From positions 1,798,001-1,862,000 of the forward strand of contig CAWCXF010000008.1 in assembly GCA_963799455.1 (NCBI GenBank): a DNA stretch of 64,000 nt. Reading direction: 5' to 3'. Positions 19,373 to 28,429 of this stretch are shown piece by piece. A model generated the notes under the pieces. The model saw only the letters and a program-made list of their open reading frames with translations. It made no database searches and was not told the origin of the DNA. The position numbers were made by a program, and so were the translations under genes. The stretch is from CAWCXF01 sp963799455 (lineage in GTDB: Bacteria > Pseudomonadota > Alphaproteobacteria > Rhodobacterales > Rhodobacteraceae). Positions within the stretch are counted from its first letter, which is position 1. The number at the start of each line of letters is the position of its first letter.

Positions 19373-20161
19373 ATGCCCATCCCCGACCTCAAGGATCTCT
19401 GGCGGCAGGGGCGCGGCTGCGTCAATGGCTGGTGCTCGATCCCCTCGTCCGTCACCGCCGAGATCGCGGCGCTCCAGCCCTTCGACACGCTGACGGTGGA
19501 CCTCCAGCACGGGCTGATCGACTACCAGACCGCGCTCGTCATGCTCCAGGCGATGGGCGCGAGCGACGTGCCGAAGCTCGCGCGCACGCGCTGGAACGAG
19601 CCGGGGCTGATCATGGCGCTGCTCGACGCGGGCTTCACGGGCATCGTGTGCCCGATGATCAACTCGCGCGCCGAGGCCGAGGCCTTCGCGGCCGCGTGCC
19701 TCTACGCGCCGCTCGGCGCGCGCTCCTTCGGGCCCACCCGCGCGGCCCTCGTGCACGGCGCCGACTACGCGCAGCACGCCAACGAGCGCATCACCCGGAT
19801 CGCCATGATCGAGACCCGCGCGGCGATCGAGGCGCTCGACGACATCCTCGGCGTGGACGGGATCGACGCGGTCTACATCGGCCCCGCGGACCTGTCGCTG
19901 TCGCTGGGCTACGCGCCCTCGCTCGCGCCCACGGACGCGGAGGTGCTCGACGCCATCGCCACCATCCGCGACCGCGCCAAGGCGGCGGGCCGCTTCGCCT
20001 GCATCCACTGCGGCACGCCGGAGGTGGTGCGCGAGAGGCTCGCCGACGGCTTCGACCTCGCCTCGATGTCCACCGACACGCGGATCCTGTCGGCCGCGCT
20101 CGCCGAGAAGCTCGACGCGGCCCGGCCGGGGCCGGTCGAGGGCGTGAAGGCGGTCTACTGA
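19373..20161 (+). CDS. HpcH/HpaI-family class II aldolase
   Basis: 262 residues, metal-dependent aldolase of the 4-hydroxy-2-oxoheptanedioate/2-dehydro-3-deoxyglucarate type. TVDLQHGLIDYQTALVML carries the catalytic His region, KLARTRWNE the substrate Arg, MIETRAAIEALDDI the metal Glu, and GIDAVYIGPADLSLSLG the metal Asp. It would release pyruvate or a related oxo acid. The stop overlaps the next start (TGATG), so the pair is coupled. Confidence 0.88.
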   Translation: MPIPDLKDLWRQGRGCVNGWCSIPSSVTAEIAALQPFDTLTVDLQHGLIDYQTALVMLQAMGASDVPKLARTRWNEPGLIMALLDAGFTGIVCPMINSRAEAEAFAAACLYAPLGARSFGPTRAALVHGADYAQHANERITRIAMIETRAAIEALDDILGVDGIDAVYIGPADLSLSLGYAPSLAPTDAEVLDAIATIRDRAKAAGRFACIHCGTPEVVRERLADGFDLASMSTDTRILSAALAEKLDAARPGPVEGVKAVY

Positions 20162-21291
20162 TGGCCCCCGGACCCGCGCCCGCCGAGCGGCTCGTGCGCG
20201 CCGACGCGCTCGGGGAGGTGATCCGGGCGATCCTGGAGCGCGACGGCTGCGACGGCCCGGAGGCGCGCGTCACGGCCGAGCATCTGGTCGACGCGACCGC
20301 CTGCGGCCACGACAGCCACGGCGTGGTGCGCGTCCCGCGCTACCACGACTGGATCCGCGCGGGCCAGATCAAGCCGCGCCAGCCGCTCGACGTGGTGATG
20401 GAGACCGACTGCATCCTCCAGCTCGACGGCCATTCCGGCATGGGCCAGCGCCTGGCGCGCGAGGCGACCGCGCTCGGCGTCGCCAAGGCCCGCGCGCAGG
20501 GGCTGGCGCTCGTCGCGCTCAGGCGCGCGGGCCATGTCGGCCGCGTCGGCGCCTATGCCGAGCAGGCCTGCGCCCAAGGCCTCGTCAGCCTGCACCTCGT
20601 CAACGTCGCGGGCGCCGAGATCGTGGCGCCCTTCGGGTCGCGCGCGCGGGCGACCTCGACCAACCCGGTGACGATCGGCGTGCCGAACGGCGGGGGGGGC
20701 GACTTCATCCTCGACTTCGCCACCTCGATGGTGGCCGAGGGCAAGGCGCTGATGGCGAGCCGCGGCGGCAAGCCCTTGCCCGACGACGCGCTGGTGGACG
20801 AGGGGGGCCGGGTGACGGGCGACCCGCGCGCGCTCTACGGCAAGAGCCTCGACGCGCCCGTCCCCGACCCCCGCGCGGGCGCGGGCGCGCTGCGCACCAT
20901 GGGCGAGCACAAGGGCTCCGGCCTCGCGCTCGCCTGCGAGCTGCTCGCCGGCGCGCTCACCGGCAACGGCTTGAACGGCCCGGCTCGGAGCCCCTTCGGC
21001 AACGGGATGCTGTCGATCTTTCTCGACCCCGCCCGGCTCGACGATCGGGGCGGCTTCGCGGGCGAGGTGGCGGCCTACGTCGATCACGTCCGCGCGCTGC
21101 CCCCCGCCCAGGGCCACGACGCGGTGCTGATCCCCGGCGACAGGGAGCGGCGGCTGCGCGCCGAGCGGCGCCGCGACGGCCTGCCGCTGCCCGCCCGCGT
21201 GCTGGGCGGCATCCTCGCCGTCGCGCGCGAGGTGGGGGTCGAGGTCGAGGAGGAGGCGCTGCTGATGCCTCCCCGCGGCTCGGCCGCCTGA
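20161..21291 (+). CDS. Ldh-family (malate/L-lactate/sulfolactate type) NAD(P)-dependent dehydrogenase
   Basis: 376 residues of the Ldh_2 family, unrelated to classical lactate dehydrogenase. It shows ACGHDSHGVVRVPRYHDWI with the catalytic histidine, VALRRAGHVGRVGAYAEQA, TSTNPVTIGVPN for the nucleotide site, and GEHKGSGLALACELLAGALTG. Family members reduce or oxidise 2-oxo/2-hydroxy acids (malate, lactate, ureidoglycolate, sulfolactate). In this operon it may supply the oxo acid for the aldolase. Substrate unknown. Confidence 0.88.
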   Translation: MAPGPAPAERLVRADALGEVIRAILERDGCDGPEARVTAEHLVDATACGHDSHGVVRVPRYHDWIRAGQIKPRQPLDVVMETDCILQLDGHSGMGQRLAREATALGVAKARAQGLALVALRRAGHVGRVGAYAEQACAQGLVSLHLVNVAGAEIVAPFGSRARATSTNPVTIGVPNGGGGDFILDFATSMVAEGKALMASRGGKPLPDDALVDEGGRVTGDPRALYGKSLDAPVPDPRAGAGALRTMGEHKGSGLALACELLAGALTGNGLNGPARSPFGNGMLSIFLDPARLDDRGGFAGEVAAYVDHVRALPPAQGHDAVLIPGDRERRLRAERRRDGLPLPARVLGGILAVAREVGVEVEEEALLMPPRGSAA

Positions 21292-21317
21292 GGCGCGCCC
21301 CGCGCTCCGAGGGGAGC

Positions 21318-21347
21318 GGCGGGCCGCGACGATGCGGGCGGCCCGCC
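21318..21347. terminator. Hairpin between convergent ldh-type and dipeptidase genes
   Basis: A perfect 10-bp GC stem (GGCGGGCCGC / GCGGCCCGCC) with a 10-base loop lies in the 59-base gap between two convergent stops. There is no T-run, so it may be a bidirectional processing or weak terminator structure rather than a classic intrinsic terminator. Confidence 0.5.
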
Positions 21348-21350
21348 CGT

Positions 21351-22508
21351 TCAGCCCGCGCGCGGCGGCGAGGCCTCCGCGTCTCTCAGCGTCCGCAGCC
21401 AGTTGCCGCGCGCGACGCGGCCGATCAGCGCCTCGTCCCAGCCATGCGCGCGCAGCGCCCCGATCAGGCGCTGGAAGCCCGAGGCGTCGCCGATCGCCGC
21501 GGGGGGCGGGGCGCCGTCGAGGTCCGAGCCCAACGCCACGCCGCCTTCGCCCAACCGCTCGACCAGGTGGTCGAGGTGGCGCACCATCACGTCGAGCCCG
21601 GTGTCGCGGTCGCGCCTGAGGTCGGGGCGCAGGAAGGACGTGCCGAAGTTGAGCCCCACCACACCGCCGGTGTCGGCGATCAGGGCGAGCTGGTCGTCGG
21701 TCAGGTTGCGGCTGGTGGGCGCGATCGCGTGGGCGTTCGAGTGCGTGGCGATCAGCGGCCGGCGTGAGGTGCGGGCCACGTCGCGCAGGCCGGCCGCGTT
21801 GAGGTGGCTGGTGTCCACGAGGATGCCGAGATCGTCGCAGGCGCGCACCAGGGCGCGGCCCGCGTCCGTCAGGCCGGGGCCGCCGTCCTCGGCGGTGGTC
21901 CCTGCGCGGAACGGCGCGCCGGTGGCGAAGGCGTTGGCGTGCGACCAGACGAGCCCCAGGGAGCGCAGCCCGGCCGCGTGCAGCACCTCCAGCGCGTCGA
22001 GCCCCGGGTCGATCGCGTCCGCGGCCTCCAGGTGCAGGACGGCGGCGAGCGAGCCCTCGGGCGCGGCCTCGACCTCGGCCGCCGTCCGGCAGGGGCGCAC
22101 GGCCCCGTCCGAGGCGCGCGCCATGCGCCTCAGGATGGCGATCTGGGCGAGGACGACCGCGAGCGCCTCGGGCGGCGGGCGCGCCGCGCCGCCGCGCGCG
22201 GGCGGCACGAAGCAGGCGAAGAGCGCGCCGGAGAGGCCCCCCGTCCGGGCGCGGGGAAGGTCGAGATGGTCGTAGGGGTAGCGCCCGCCGAAGCGGCCCT
22301 CCGGCGGCTCCGGGCGCGGGGCGTCCGGGTCGAGGAAGGCGCGGCCCCCGTCGTCGCCCCGGGCCCAGAGCTTGGCCAGCGCGTCGTTGTGGCCGTCGAA
22401 GACGGGGACGGGCGGGTCGTCCTCGACGGACGCCGAGCCGTCGCCCGCAGCAGGCGCGGGGGGGCGGGAGGCCTCGGGGGCGGCGGGGTCGTCGGGCTCG
22501 GGGGACAT
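21351..22508 (-). CDS. Membrane (renal-type) dipeptidase, peptidase family M19
   Basis: 385 residues. Zinc ligands are visible in VFDGHNDAL (HxD), in LHLEAADAI (bridging Glu) and in LIATHSNAHAI, with DTSHLN as a further conserved site and GVALGSDLDG near the C-terminus. No signal peptide; the first 35 residues are Pro/Ala/Glu-rich. M19 enzymes hydrolyse dipeptides or related amides. M19 genes also occur in glycine-betaine/dimethylglycine gene clusters of pseudomonads, and soxBDAG lies about 6.5 kb away, but that link is speculative. Confidence 0.9.
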   Translation of the reverse strand: MSPEPDDPAAPEASRPPAPAAGDGSASVEDDPPVPVFDGHNDALAKLWARGDDGGRAFLDPDAPRPEPPEGRFGGRYPYDHLDLPRARTGGLSGALFACFVPPARGGAARPPPEALAVVLAQIAILRRMARASDGAVRPCRTAAEVEAAPEGSLAAVLHLEAADAIDPGLDALEVLHAAGLRSLGLVWSHANAFATGAPFRAGTTAEDGGPGLTDAGRALVRACDDLGILVDTSHLNAAGLRDVARTSRRPLIATHSNAHAIAPTSRNLTDDQLALIADTGGVVGLNFGTSFLRPDLRRDRDTGLDVMVRHLDHLVERLGEGGVALGSDLDGAPPPAAIGDASGFQRLIGALRAHGWDEALIGRVARGNWLRTLRDAEASPPRAG

Positions 22509-23128
22509 GGGGGACCGGCTTACGCGAAGGGGGCGTGGATGTCCCGCCATCCTCCGCGTCGTCGAGGAGGCCCTAGGGCGCGCGGCCTCGGGGTCCGGTG
22601 CGTCCGTCCGATCGCCTGCTCGGCGAGCGGCCCCGGGCCGGCGGGATCGGCAGGGCCGGAGACGGCCCGGCCACCCCACCCGTCCTGCGCATGGCAGGCC
22701 GAGGCGAAGGGCGCCGTCCTTCGGGATCGAGTGGCGTCGGCCGCGCCGTGCGAGGCCCATCTCGGCACGGTCGGCACCCTCCTTGCGCCGTCGGCGTCGC
22801 CCGAGCCGGCTCCAAGCCCTCCGCCGCACGGCGCGCACGGCCGAGGGGGCGTCCCCGGCCACCGGCGTCGCGCGCCTGCTCCCGGGACGTCCCGGCCCGG
22901 CGCGCGCGGCCGAGCGAGGCTGACGGGGCCCCGTTCCGGGACTGCGGACGAGCGGCCCGACGGCGCCGCCGGATGCGCCGGCGGCCTCGCGGGCCTCGCG
23001 GGGGTTCTCGGTTCCCGAAGGACATTGCGCGAACGCGCGGGCTGCGTCGGGCGCTCGACCGCGCGGGCCGAGATCAGGTCCGTCGGGTCTGCGTCCCCTC
23101 GCCGCCGCCCGGCGGCGCGGCGAAGGGG
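22509..23128. other. Gene-free spacer between dipeptidase and pqqE
   Basis: About 620 bases of GC-rich sequence with open frames in several phases but no recognisable protein, motif or remnant. It contains the start-proximal region of the dipeptidase gene and the end-proximal region of pqqE, so one promoter is expected here; none is clear. Confidence 0.55.
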
Positions 23129-24339
23129 TCAGCCGTAGCGGCGATAGGCCAGGGGGGGCTCGCCGCCGCTCTCGGCCTCGGCCAGCGCGCGGTCGAGCGC
23201 GTCCCTCAGCGCGCCGTGATGGGGCGAGAGCGCGCAGACCGGGTCGGCGTTGGCGGCGTCGCCCGTCAGCATCAGGGCCTGGCAGCGGCAGCCGCCCCAA
23301 TCCTCCTCGCGCCGCTCGCAGGTGCGGCAGGGCTCGCGCATCCAGCCCGTGCCGCGGTAGCGCTCGAAGGCGTCCGAATGGTGCCAGATTCGGCCAGCCC
23401 CCGGTCGCGCACCGACTCGAAGCGCAGGCCGGGGATGGATCCGGCGGCGTGGCAGGGCATCGCCGCGCCCGAGGGCGTCACCACCAGGAACTCGCGCCCC
23501 CAGCCGCCCATGCAGGGCTTGGGCAGCACCGCGTGGTAGTCGGGCGCGACGTAGTCGATGGCGAGACGGCCCGCGAGGCGCTCGCGCGCCTCTTCCACGA
23601 TCTCGGTCGCGCGGTCCACCTGGGCGCGGGTCGGCATCAGCGCGGCGCGGTTCCTCAGCGCCCAGCCGTAGTATTGCGCGTGGGCGATCTCGATGCGGGA
23701 CGCGCCGATCTCCAGCGCCACCTCGATCATGCGGTCCACCCGGTCGAGGTTGAGCCGGTGGACCACGGCGTTGAGCGTGATCGGCACGCCGCGCGCGGCG
23801 AAGAGCCCCGCCGCCTCGATCTTGCGGGAATACGCCTTCGGGGAGGCGGTGATGCGGGCGCATCCCGCCTCGTCGGCGTCCTGGAGGGAGATCTGCACGT
23901 GGTCGGTGCCGGCCGCGACGAGCGCGTCCGCGCGCGCGGGCGTCAGCGTGACGGCCGCGGTGATGAGGTTGACGTAGAGGCCGGCGTCGCGCGCGCCTGC
24001 CACGATCTCGGCCGCGTCCGCGCGCGCGAGCGGCTCGCCGCCCGAGACGTGGAGCTGGAGCACCCCCATCGCCGCCGCCTCGCGGAACACCCGGCCCCAC
24101 TCCTCGGCGGTCAGCTCGCCCGCCGGACGCTCGAGCTCGACGGGGTTGGAGCAGTAGGGGCATTGCAGCGGGCAGCGATGGGTGATCTCGGCGAGCAGCC
24201 CGATGGGCGGCTCGGGCGCCGCGCGCGCGGCGGTGCCGGCCTCGGGCGCCGGGGCCTCACGCGCCGGGGCCTCACGCGCCAGGACTTCACGCGACGGGGC
24301 CCGCGCCGCGGCGCCCTCAAGCGTCACGGCGTCGGACAT
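23129..24339 (-). CDS. pqqE: PqqA peptide cyclase PqqE, with one frameshift
   Basis: Radical SAM enzyme that cross-links Glu and Tyr of PqqA, the first step of PQQ synthesis. The SAM cluster is CPLQCPYC (Cys56, 60, 63), and the C-terminal SPASM cysteines are in CRTCERREEDWGGCRCQ. Frame changes at about 23388-23393: VRDRGLAE must join IWHHSDAFERYRG, requiring one extra base that would create GATC. With that fixed the protein is about 403 residues, including an unusual 40-residue Ala/Pro/Arg N-terminal extension from a 15-base tandem repeat (24246-24300). Its start overlaps pqqD by 23 bases. Confidence 0.9.
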
Positions 24340-24640
24340 GGCCCCTCTCCACCAGCTCGCCCAGGATCTCGGCGATGTCGGCCAGCACGACCTCGGGCGG
24401 GGCGTCGTACTCCTCGGCCATCGCCCGGGCGATCTCGCCCAGGCTGCCCGCGTCGAGGCGCCGGAGCACCTCGGTGGTGATCGGGCAGGGGAACAGCACC
24501 CGCTCGGGCACCAGCAGCGTCCAGCGCCCCCGGACCTCGCAGCGGTGCAGCCGCGACCCGTGCGGCAGGGACAGGCGGTCCTCGGCCGTGAGCGGCGGGC
24601 CGCCGCGCACCGGCACGGCCACGGAGGCGAGCGCGCTCAC
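24317..24640 (-). CDS. pqqD: PQQ biosynthesis chaperone PqqD
   Basis: 107 residues with a GTG start overlapping the pqqC stop (GTGA). RCEVRGRWTLLVPERVLFPCPITTEVLRRLD and the Glu/Ala-rich helical end match PqqD, which binds the PqqA precursor peptide and presents it to PqqE. Gene order C-D-E fits. Confidence 0.92.
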   Translation of the reverse strand: MSALASVAVPVRGGPPLTAEDRLSLPHGSRLHRCEVRGRWTLLVPERVLFPCPITTEVLRRLDAGSLGEIARAMAEEYDAPPEVVLADIAEILGELVERGHVRRRDA

Positions 24641-25482
24641 GCCGCCGCCCCGCGGGCCGCATCGGCGGCTCGGGGCGCCGTCGCGTCGTCCGGCACGAAG
24701 CAGCCCGGTGGGACGCCCGCGCCCGCGACGTAGGCGCCGTGGAGCGCGTCGAGCTGGGCCCAGAGCAGGTCGCACTTGAAGAGGAGCGCGTCGCAGACCG
24801 CGCGGCGCAGCCGCGGGGTGGTGGCGCGCTCGGACACCCAGGCGAGCGCGAAGTCGGCGTCGCGCGGCGCCTGGTCGAGCCGGGGGCGGAAGTAGGACAG
24901 GGTCTCCTCGTCCACGAAGTCGTAGCCCGCGAGCATCCCCGCCACGCGGTCGCGGATGATGGCGGGCGCGAAGAGCTCCGTCAGCGAGGAGGCCACCGCC
25001 TGGATCAGCGGCCGCTCGGCGACGTAGGCCACGTAGGCGTCCACCGCGTGACGCGTCGCGGGCAGGATGCCGCGCTCGGCCGCGACCGCGGCCTCGTCGA
25101 GCCCGAGCGCGCCGCAGAGCCCGAGCCAGCGCGCGACCCCGCCCGGCCCTTCGCCCGATCCGTCGTGGTCCACCACGCGTCGCACCCATTCGGCGCGGAG
25201 CCGCGGGTCGCTCACGCGGGCCATCAGCGCGCAGTCCTTCATCGGGATGCGCGACTGGTAGTAGGAGCGGTTGAGCGCCCAGGCCTGGACCTGCCCGCGG
25301 GAGAGCGCGCCCTCGTGCAGCAGGCGGTGGAAGGGGTGGCGCGCGTGGTAGCGCCGCTCGCCGATGGCCAGGAGCGCCGCGCGCAGCGCGTCCGAGGAGC
25401 CCAGGGCGTCGAGCCCCAGATCGGCCAGGTCCGGGTCGGCGCGCGGCGCCTCGCCGAAGGCCGCGGCCCATTCGTCATGCAT
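24637..25482 (-). CDS. pqqC: Pyrroloquinoline-quinone synthase PqqC
   Basis: Cofactor-less oxidase that catalyses the last ring closure and eight-electron oxidation to PQQ; 281 residues. ALNRSYYQSRIPMKDCALMAR, VDHDG and ASSLTELFAPAIIRDRVAGML are the conserved heme-oxygenase-like helices, with substrate-binding Tyr, Lys and His residues. The start MHDEWAAAFGEA was chosen; the long in-frame extension above it is low-complexity. It is separated from pqqB by about 640 non-coding bases, unusual for pqq operons. Confidence 0.93.
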   Translation of the reverse strand: MHDEWAAAFGEAPRADPDLADLGLDALGSSDALRAALLAIGERRYHARHPFHRLLHEGALSRGQVQAWALNRSYYQSRIPMKDCALMARVSDPRLRAEWVRRVVDHDGSGEGPGGVARWLGLCGALGLDEAAVAAERGILPATRHAVDAYVAYVAERPLIQAVASSLTELFAPAIIRDRVAGMLAGYDFVDEETLSYFRPRLDQAPRDADFALAWVSERATTPRLRRAVCDALLFKCDLLWAQLDALHGAYVAGAGVPPGCFVPDDATAPRAADAARGAAA

Positions 25483-26122
25483 CCTCTCGGCCCTCCTCGG
25501 CCTTCGTCCTCGGCTCGCGGGCCCCCTCGGGGCGCCCCGCGCCGTCCATGCGGCCTCCCCGCGCGGCCCCGCCCCCTGGACGCCCGGCCCGGTCGCGGGG
25601 CCTCGTCCCTTCGGCAGGGCGCTCATCCAGGGCGCGCTTCGCCCTCCCGTCTCGCGCGTCCGGCGGCAGGCCGGCGGGACGGACCCAGCGCCATCGGCCC
25701 GGCCTAGCCGCCCCAGCTGCCGACCCGACCCCATGGCGCGACGGGCGTCCGGCTCCAGGCCCTCGGGGCGCCCTCCCCGACCGGGAGCCCCGTCCGTCCG
25801 ACGGCCTCCCCCCGCCTCCCCCACCACCGGGGCGCGCCCCCGCACGAGCGCGACGTGCGGTCACGACCTCCGGGGATTCCCGGCGCGACGGATGCGCGCC
25901 CGCCGCGCGCCTGCCATCTCTTCCCGAGAGGGCATGGCCCTGCGGGTCCGAGGGCGGCGGTCTTCCAGCATCGCTCCCCCCCCCGTGCCCTCGTGCCCCG
26001 TGGTCCGCTCGCGTCATCGGCGCCCCTCGGTTCCCGCCCCCCTCGATCCCCGCCCCCCTCGATCCCCGCCCGATCCGGGATCCGGCGCGCTTTGCGCCCG
26101 GCTGCCAATCCGTCGGCTCCCG
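25483..26122. other. Unusual 640-base gap between pqqB and pqqC
   Basis: No gene recognised in either strand. The stretch is strongly Arg/Pro/Gly-coding in most frames. A short tandem repeat (CGCCCCCCTCGATCCC, about 16 bases) occupies about 26030-26078 near the pqqB end. pqqB and pqqC normally abut, so this is either an insertion or a separate promoter for pqqCDE. Confidence 0.55.
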
Positions 26123-27079
26123 TCAAGCCGCCACCCGCGCGCCCGTCCCGTCCACCCTCAGCGCCATCCCGTCATGCGCCACCGCGAAGCCGCGCGCCTC
26201 CAGCTCGGCGCGCTCGGGGCTGTCGGCGAGCAGCGCGGGGTTGGTGTTGTTGACGTGGATGAACACCGCGCGCCCGATCCCGAGCCCTTCGAGCCGCGCC
26301 ATGGCGCCGTCCTCGCCCGACATCGAGACATGGGCCATCCGCCGCCCCGTCTTGGCGCCGACCCCGGCCGCGATCATCTCGTCGTCGCGCCACAGCGTGC
26401 CGTCCACGAAGGCGAGCGGCACGCCGCGCAGCCGCTCGCGCAGGGCGTCCGTGATGGCCGCGGTGTTGGCCAGGTAGGTCATTCGCGCGCCATCGGCCCT
26501 CAGCTCCAGCCCCACGGCCTCGCCCGAGGAGGCGTCGAGGATCGCGGCCTCGCAGGCCTCGCCTTCGAGGTAGAGCGGCAGCTTGCCGGGCACGGCGAAC
26601 GCGCGGATCTCGATGCCCAGCGGCTCGCCGCCCCCGCCCGTCAGCGGCACCCACGCCTCCAGCGGCAGGGCGCGGCGCGCCACCCGGTCGCGGCGCAGCA
26701 CCTCGAAGATCGGGTTGGCGTCGAGCACCGACAGCACCCGCTCGTGGGCGTGGAGCGCGAAGGGCGTGCCCTCGCGCAGGTTCAGCAGGCCCGCCACCGC
26801 GTCCACGTCGCCGTTCGTCAGCACCACCGCCTCGATCGGGCTCGACCGCAGCCCCTCGCGTGGATGAAGGCGGTCCGTGGCCTCGATCTGCGCGCGCAGG
26901 TCGGGCGAGGCGTTCACCAGCACCCAGCGCACCCCGTCGCTCGACACCGCGACCGAGGCCTGGGTGGCGGGCCTCGCCGCGGGATCGCCGCGGCGCGCGC
27001 GCAGCGCGGCCCCGGAGCGATCGTTCCACTGCGGGAACCCGCCGCCGGCCGCAGCACCCAGGACGCGGATGTCGAGCAC
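26123..27079 (-). CDS. pqqB: PQQ biosynthesis protein PqqB
   Basis: 318 residues, GTG start. Metallo-beta-lactamase-fold protein of PQQ synthesis (hydroxylation of the Glu-Tyr intermediate). LGAAAGGGFPQWN at the N-terminus and VLTNGDVDAVAGLLNLREG near residue 90 are diagnostic; HVSMSGEDGAMARL and FIHVNNTNPALL close the protein. It follows pqqA by 24 bases. Confidence 0.94.
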   Translation of the reverse strand: MLDIRVLGAAAGGGFPQWNDRSGAALRARRGDPAARPATQASVAVSSDGVRWVLVNASPDLRAQIEATDRLHPREGLRSSPIEAVVLTNGDVDAVAGLLNLREGTPFALHAHERVLSVLDANPIFEVLRRDRVARRALPLEAWVPLTGGGGEPLGIEIRAFAVPGKLPLYLEGEACEAAILDASSGEAVGLELRADGARMTYLANTAAITDALRERLRGVPLAFVDGTLWRDDEMIAAGVGAKTGRRMAHVSMSGEDGAMARLEGLGIGRAVFIHVNNTNPALLADSPERAELEARGFAVAHDGMALRVDGTGARVAA

Positions 27080-27103
27080 GGCGACGGGCTCCCCTCGCTC
27101 GAC

Positions 27104-27211
27104 CTACTTGTCGGACTTCGAGCGCTGGCCGAGCTTGGCGGTGTAGTAGGCGGTCACCTCCATGCTGGCCGGGCGCTCGCTGATCGAGGGCTTGGTCCAT
27201 CTGCTCTTCAT
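27104..27211 (-). CDS. pqqA: PQQ precursor peptide PqqA
   Basis: 35-residue peptide, too short for many gene callers. It carries the Glu-x3-Tyr pair in MEVTAYYTAKL that PqqE links and PqqB/C process to PQQ; the tail is basic (GQRSKSDK). A good Shine-Dalgarno (AAGGAG) lies 8 bases before the ATG. First gene of pqqABCDE; its promoter must lie in the 122 bases before it, downstream of the lysR gene. Confidence 0.93.
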   Translation of the reverse strand: MKSRWTKPSISERPASMEVTAYYTAKLGQRSKSDK

Positions 27212-27333
27212 CGGGGTCTCCTTCGCTCGGTGTCCCGGCGTCCGGGCGGATCGCCCGGCCGGACCGCCACGCTCGGGCGCGGGCGCCGACCGCGCAATCC
27301 ATGGCTGCCATAGGCGCGCCCTATCCCCCGATC

Positions 27334-28320
27334 CTACGATCCGCCGAGACGCTCTCGGGCGAAGGGCGGGACGGCGTGGTGCTCCAGCGGCGCGATCGCG
27401 CGGCTCGCGGCGTCGAGAGCGTCGGTCAGCTCGCGCATCGGCGCGTGGCGGCGGTCCTGCTCGGGCATCAACAGGAGCGTGCGGCGCCGGGGCAGGGGCA
27501 GGGCGTAGAGGACGGCGTGCGGCCCGAGGCCCCCGCGGCGCAACGTCAGGTCCGGCATGATCGCGGTGCCGAGCCCGTGCTCGACGAAGGACAGCGCGCT
27601 CTCGTAGGAGCGGCAGCGCGCGAGCACCTCCGAGCCCGGCAGGAGCAGCCGGTGCCAATGGGCGAGCTGCTCGGCGTGGTCGGAGCCGAGATCGAGGCGG
27701 ATCGCGCGGGCGAGCGGCCCCGTCTCCTCGGGCGCCTCGGCCTGCGAGAGGTCGGGCGCGCCCTCGGGCACCACGAGGTATTGCGCGTCGCGCGCGACCT
27801 CGGTCGCGTGCAGGCCCGGGGCGAGCGGCGTCTCGGCGGCGTAGCCCGAGATCAGCGCCGCGTCGATCTCGCGCGCCTCGATCCGCCCGATCGCCTCGCG
27901 CGGGGTCATCTCGAGCACGTCGAACAGCGTCTCGTCGCCGCCCGCGGCGCCCGCCCCGACCATCCGCGCGAAGGCCGGCACCAGGAGGTTGCGTGCCAGC
28001 GACGGCAGCGTGCCCACGACGAGCCGCCGCCTGCGCCCATGGGCGTGCTCGGCGAGCCCGGCGCGCGCGCGGTCGGCCGCCGCGAGCACCGCCTGCGCCT
28101 CGGCGGCGAGGAACTCGCCGGCGGCGGTGAGGCGCATCTCGCCGCCGACGAAGCGGACGAGCTTGCCGCCCGCCACCGCCTCGATGCGCGCGACCTGCTG
28201 GGACACCGAGGGCTGGCGCACGCCCAGCCGCTCGGCCGCGCGCGTGATCGAGCCCTCCCGCGCCACGGCGCAGAAGATCCGCATCTGGCGCAGCGTCAGC
28301 TCGTCGGGGTCGCGGTCCAT
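27334..28320 (-). CDS. LysR-family transcriptional regulator
   Basis: 328 residues. Residues 8-67 form the LysR winged helix (LTLRQMRIFCAVAREGSITRAAERL, QPSVSQQVARIEAVAGGKLV); residues 95-300 form the periplasmic-binding-like effector domain. It lies immediately upstream of pqqA on the same strand, so it may control pqq or the SRPBCC gene, but the usual divergent arrangement is absent and the target is open. Confidence 0.88.
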   Translation of the reverse strand: MDRDPDELTLRQMRIFCAVAREGSITRAAERLGVRQPSVSQQVARIEAVAGGKLVRFVGGEMRLTAAGEFLAAEAQAVLAAADRARAGLAEHAHGRRRRLVVGTLPSLARNLLVPAFARMVGAGAAGGDETLFDVLEMTPREAIGRIEAREIDAALISGYAAETPLAPGLHATEVARDAQYLVVPEGAPDLSQAEAPEETGPLARAIRLDLGSDHAEQLAHWHRLLLPGSEVLARCRSYESALSFVEHGLGTAIMPDLTLRRGGLGPHAVLYALPLPRRRTLLLMPEQDRRHAPMRELTDALDAASRAIAPLEHHAVPPFARERLGGS

Positions 28321-28324
28321 GCGG

Positions 28325-28413
28325 CGGGGGCGGGGCTCGACGCGGGGGCAGGGCTCGACGCGGGGGCGGGGGCCGATGCGGGGGCGGGGGCCGATGCGGG
28401 GGCGGGGGCCGAC
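28325..28413. repeat. 18-base tandem repeat between SRPBCC gene and lysR
   Basis: About five imperfect copies of GCGGGGGCGGGGGCCGAT fill nearly the whole 109-base gap before the lysR start. In the third frame on the minus strand they would read as a SAPAPA repeat. Such G-rich units could form quadruplexes. It covers the expected lysR leader. Confidence 0.75.
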
Positions 28414-28429
28414 AGGGGGATGGCGCGCC

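Noticed and set aside
22509..23128. Possible transposon remnant or small gene in the dipeptidase-pqqE gap
   Set aside because: No transposase block, terminal repeats or start signal could be found on either strand.
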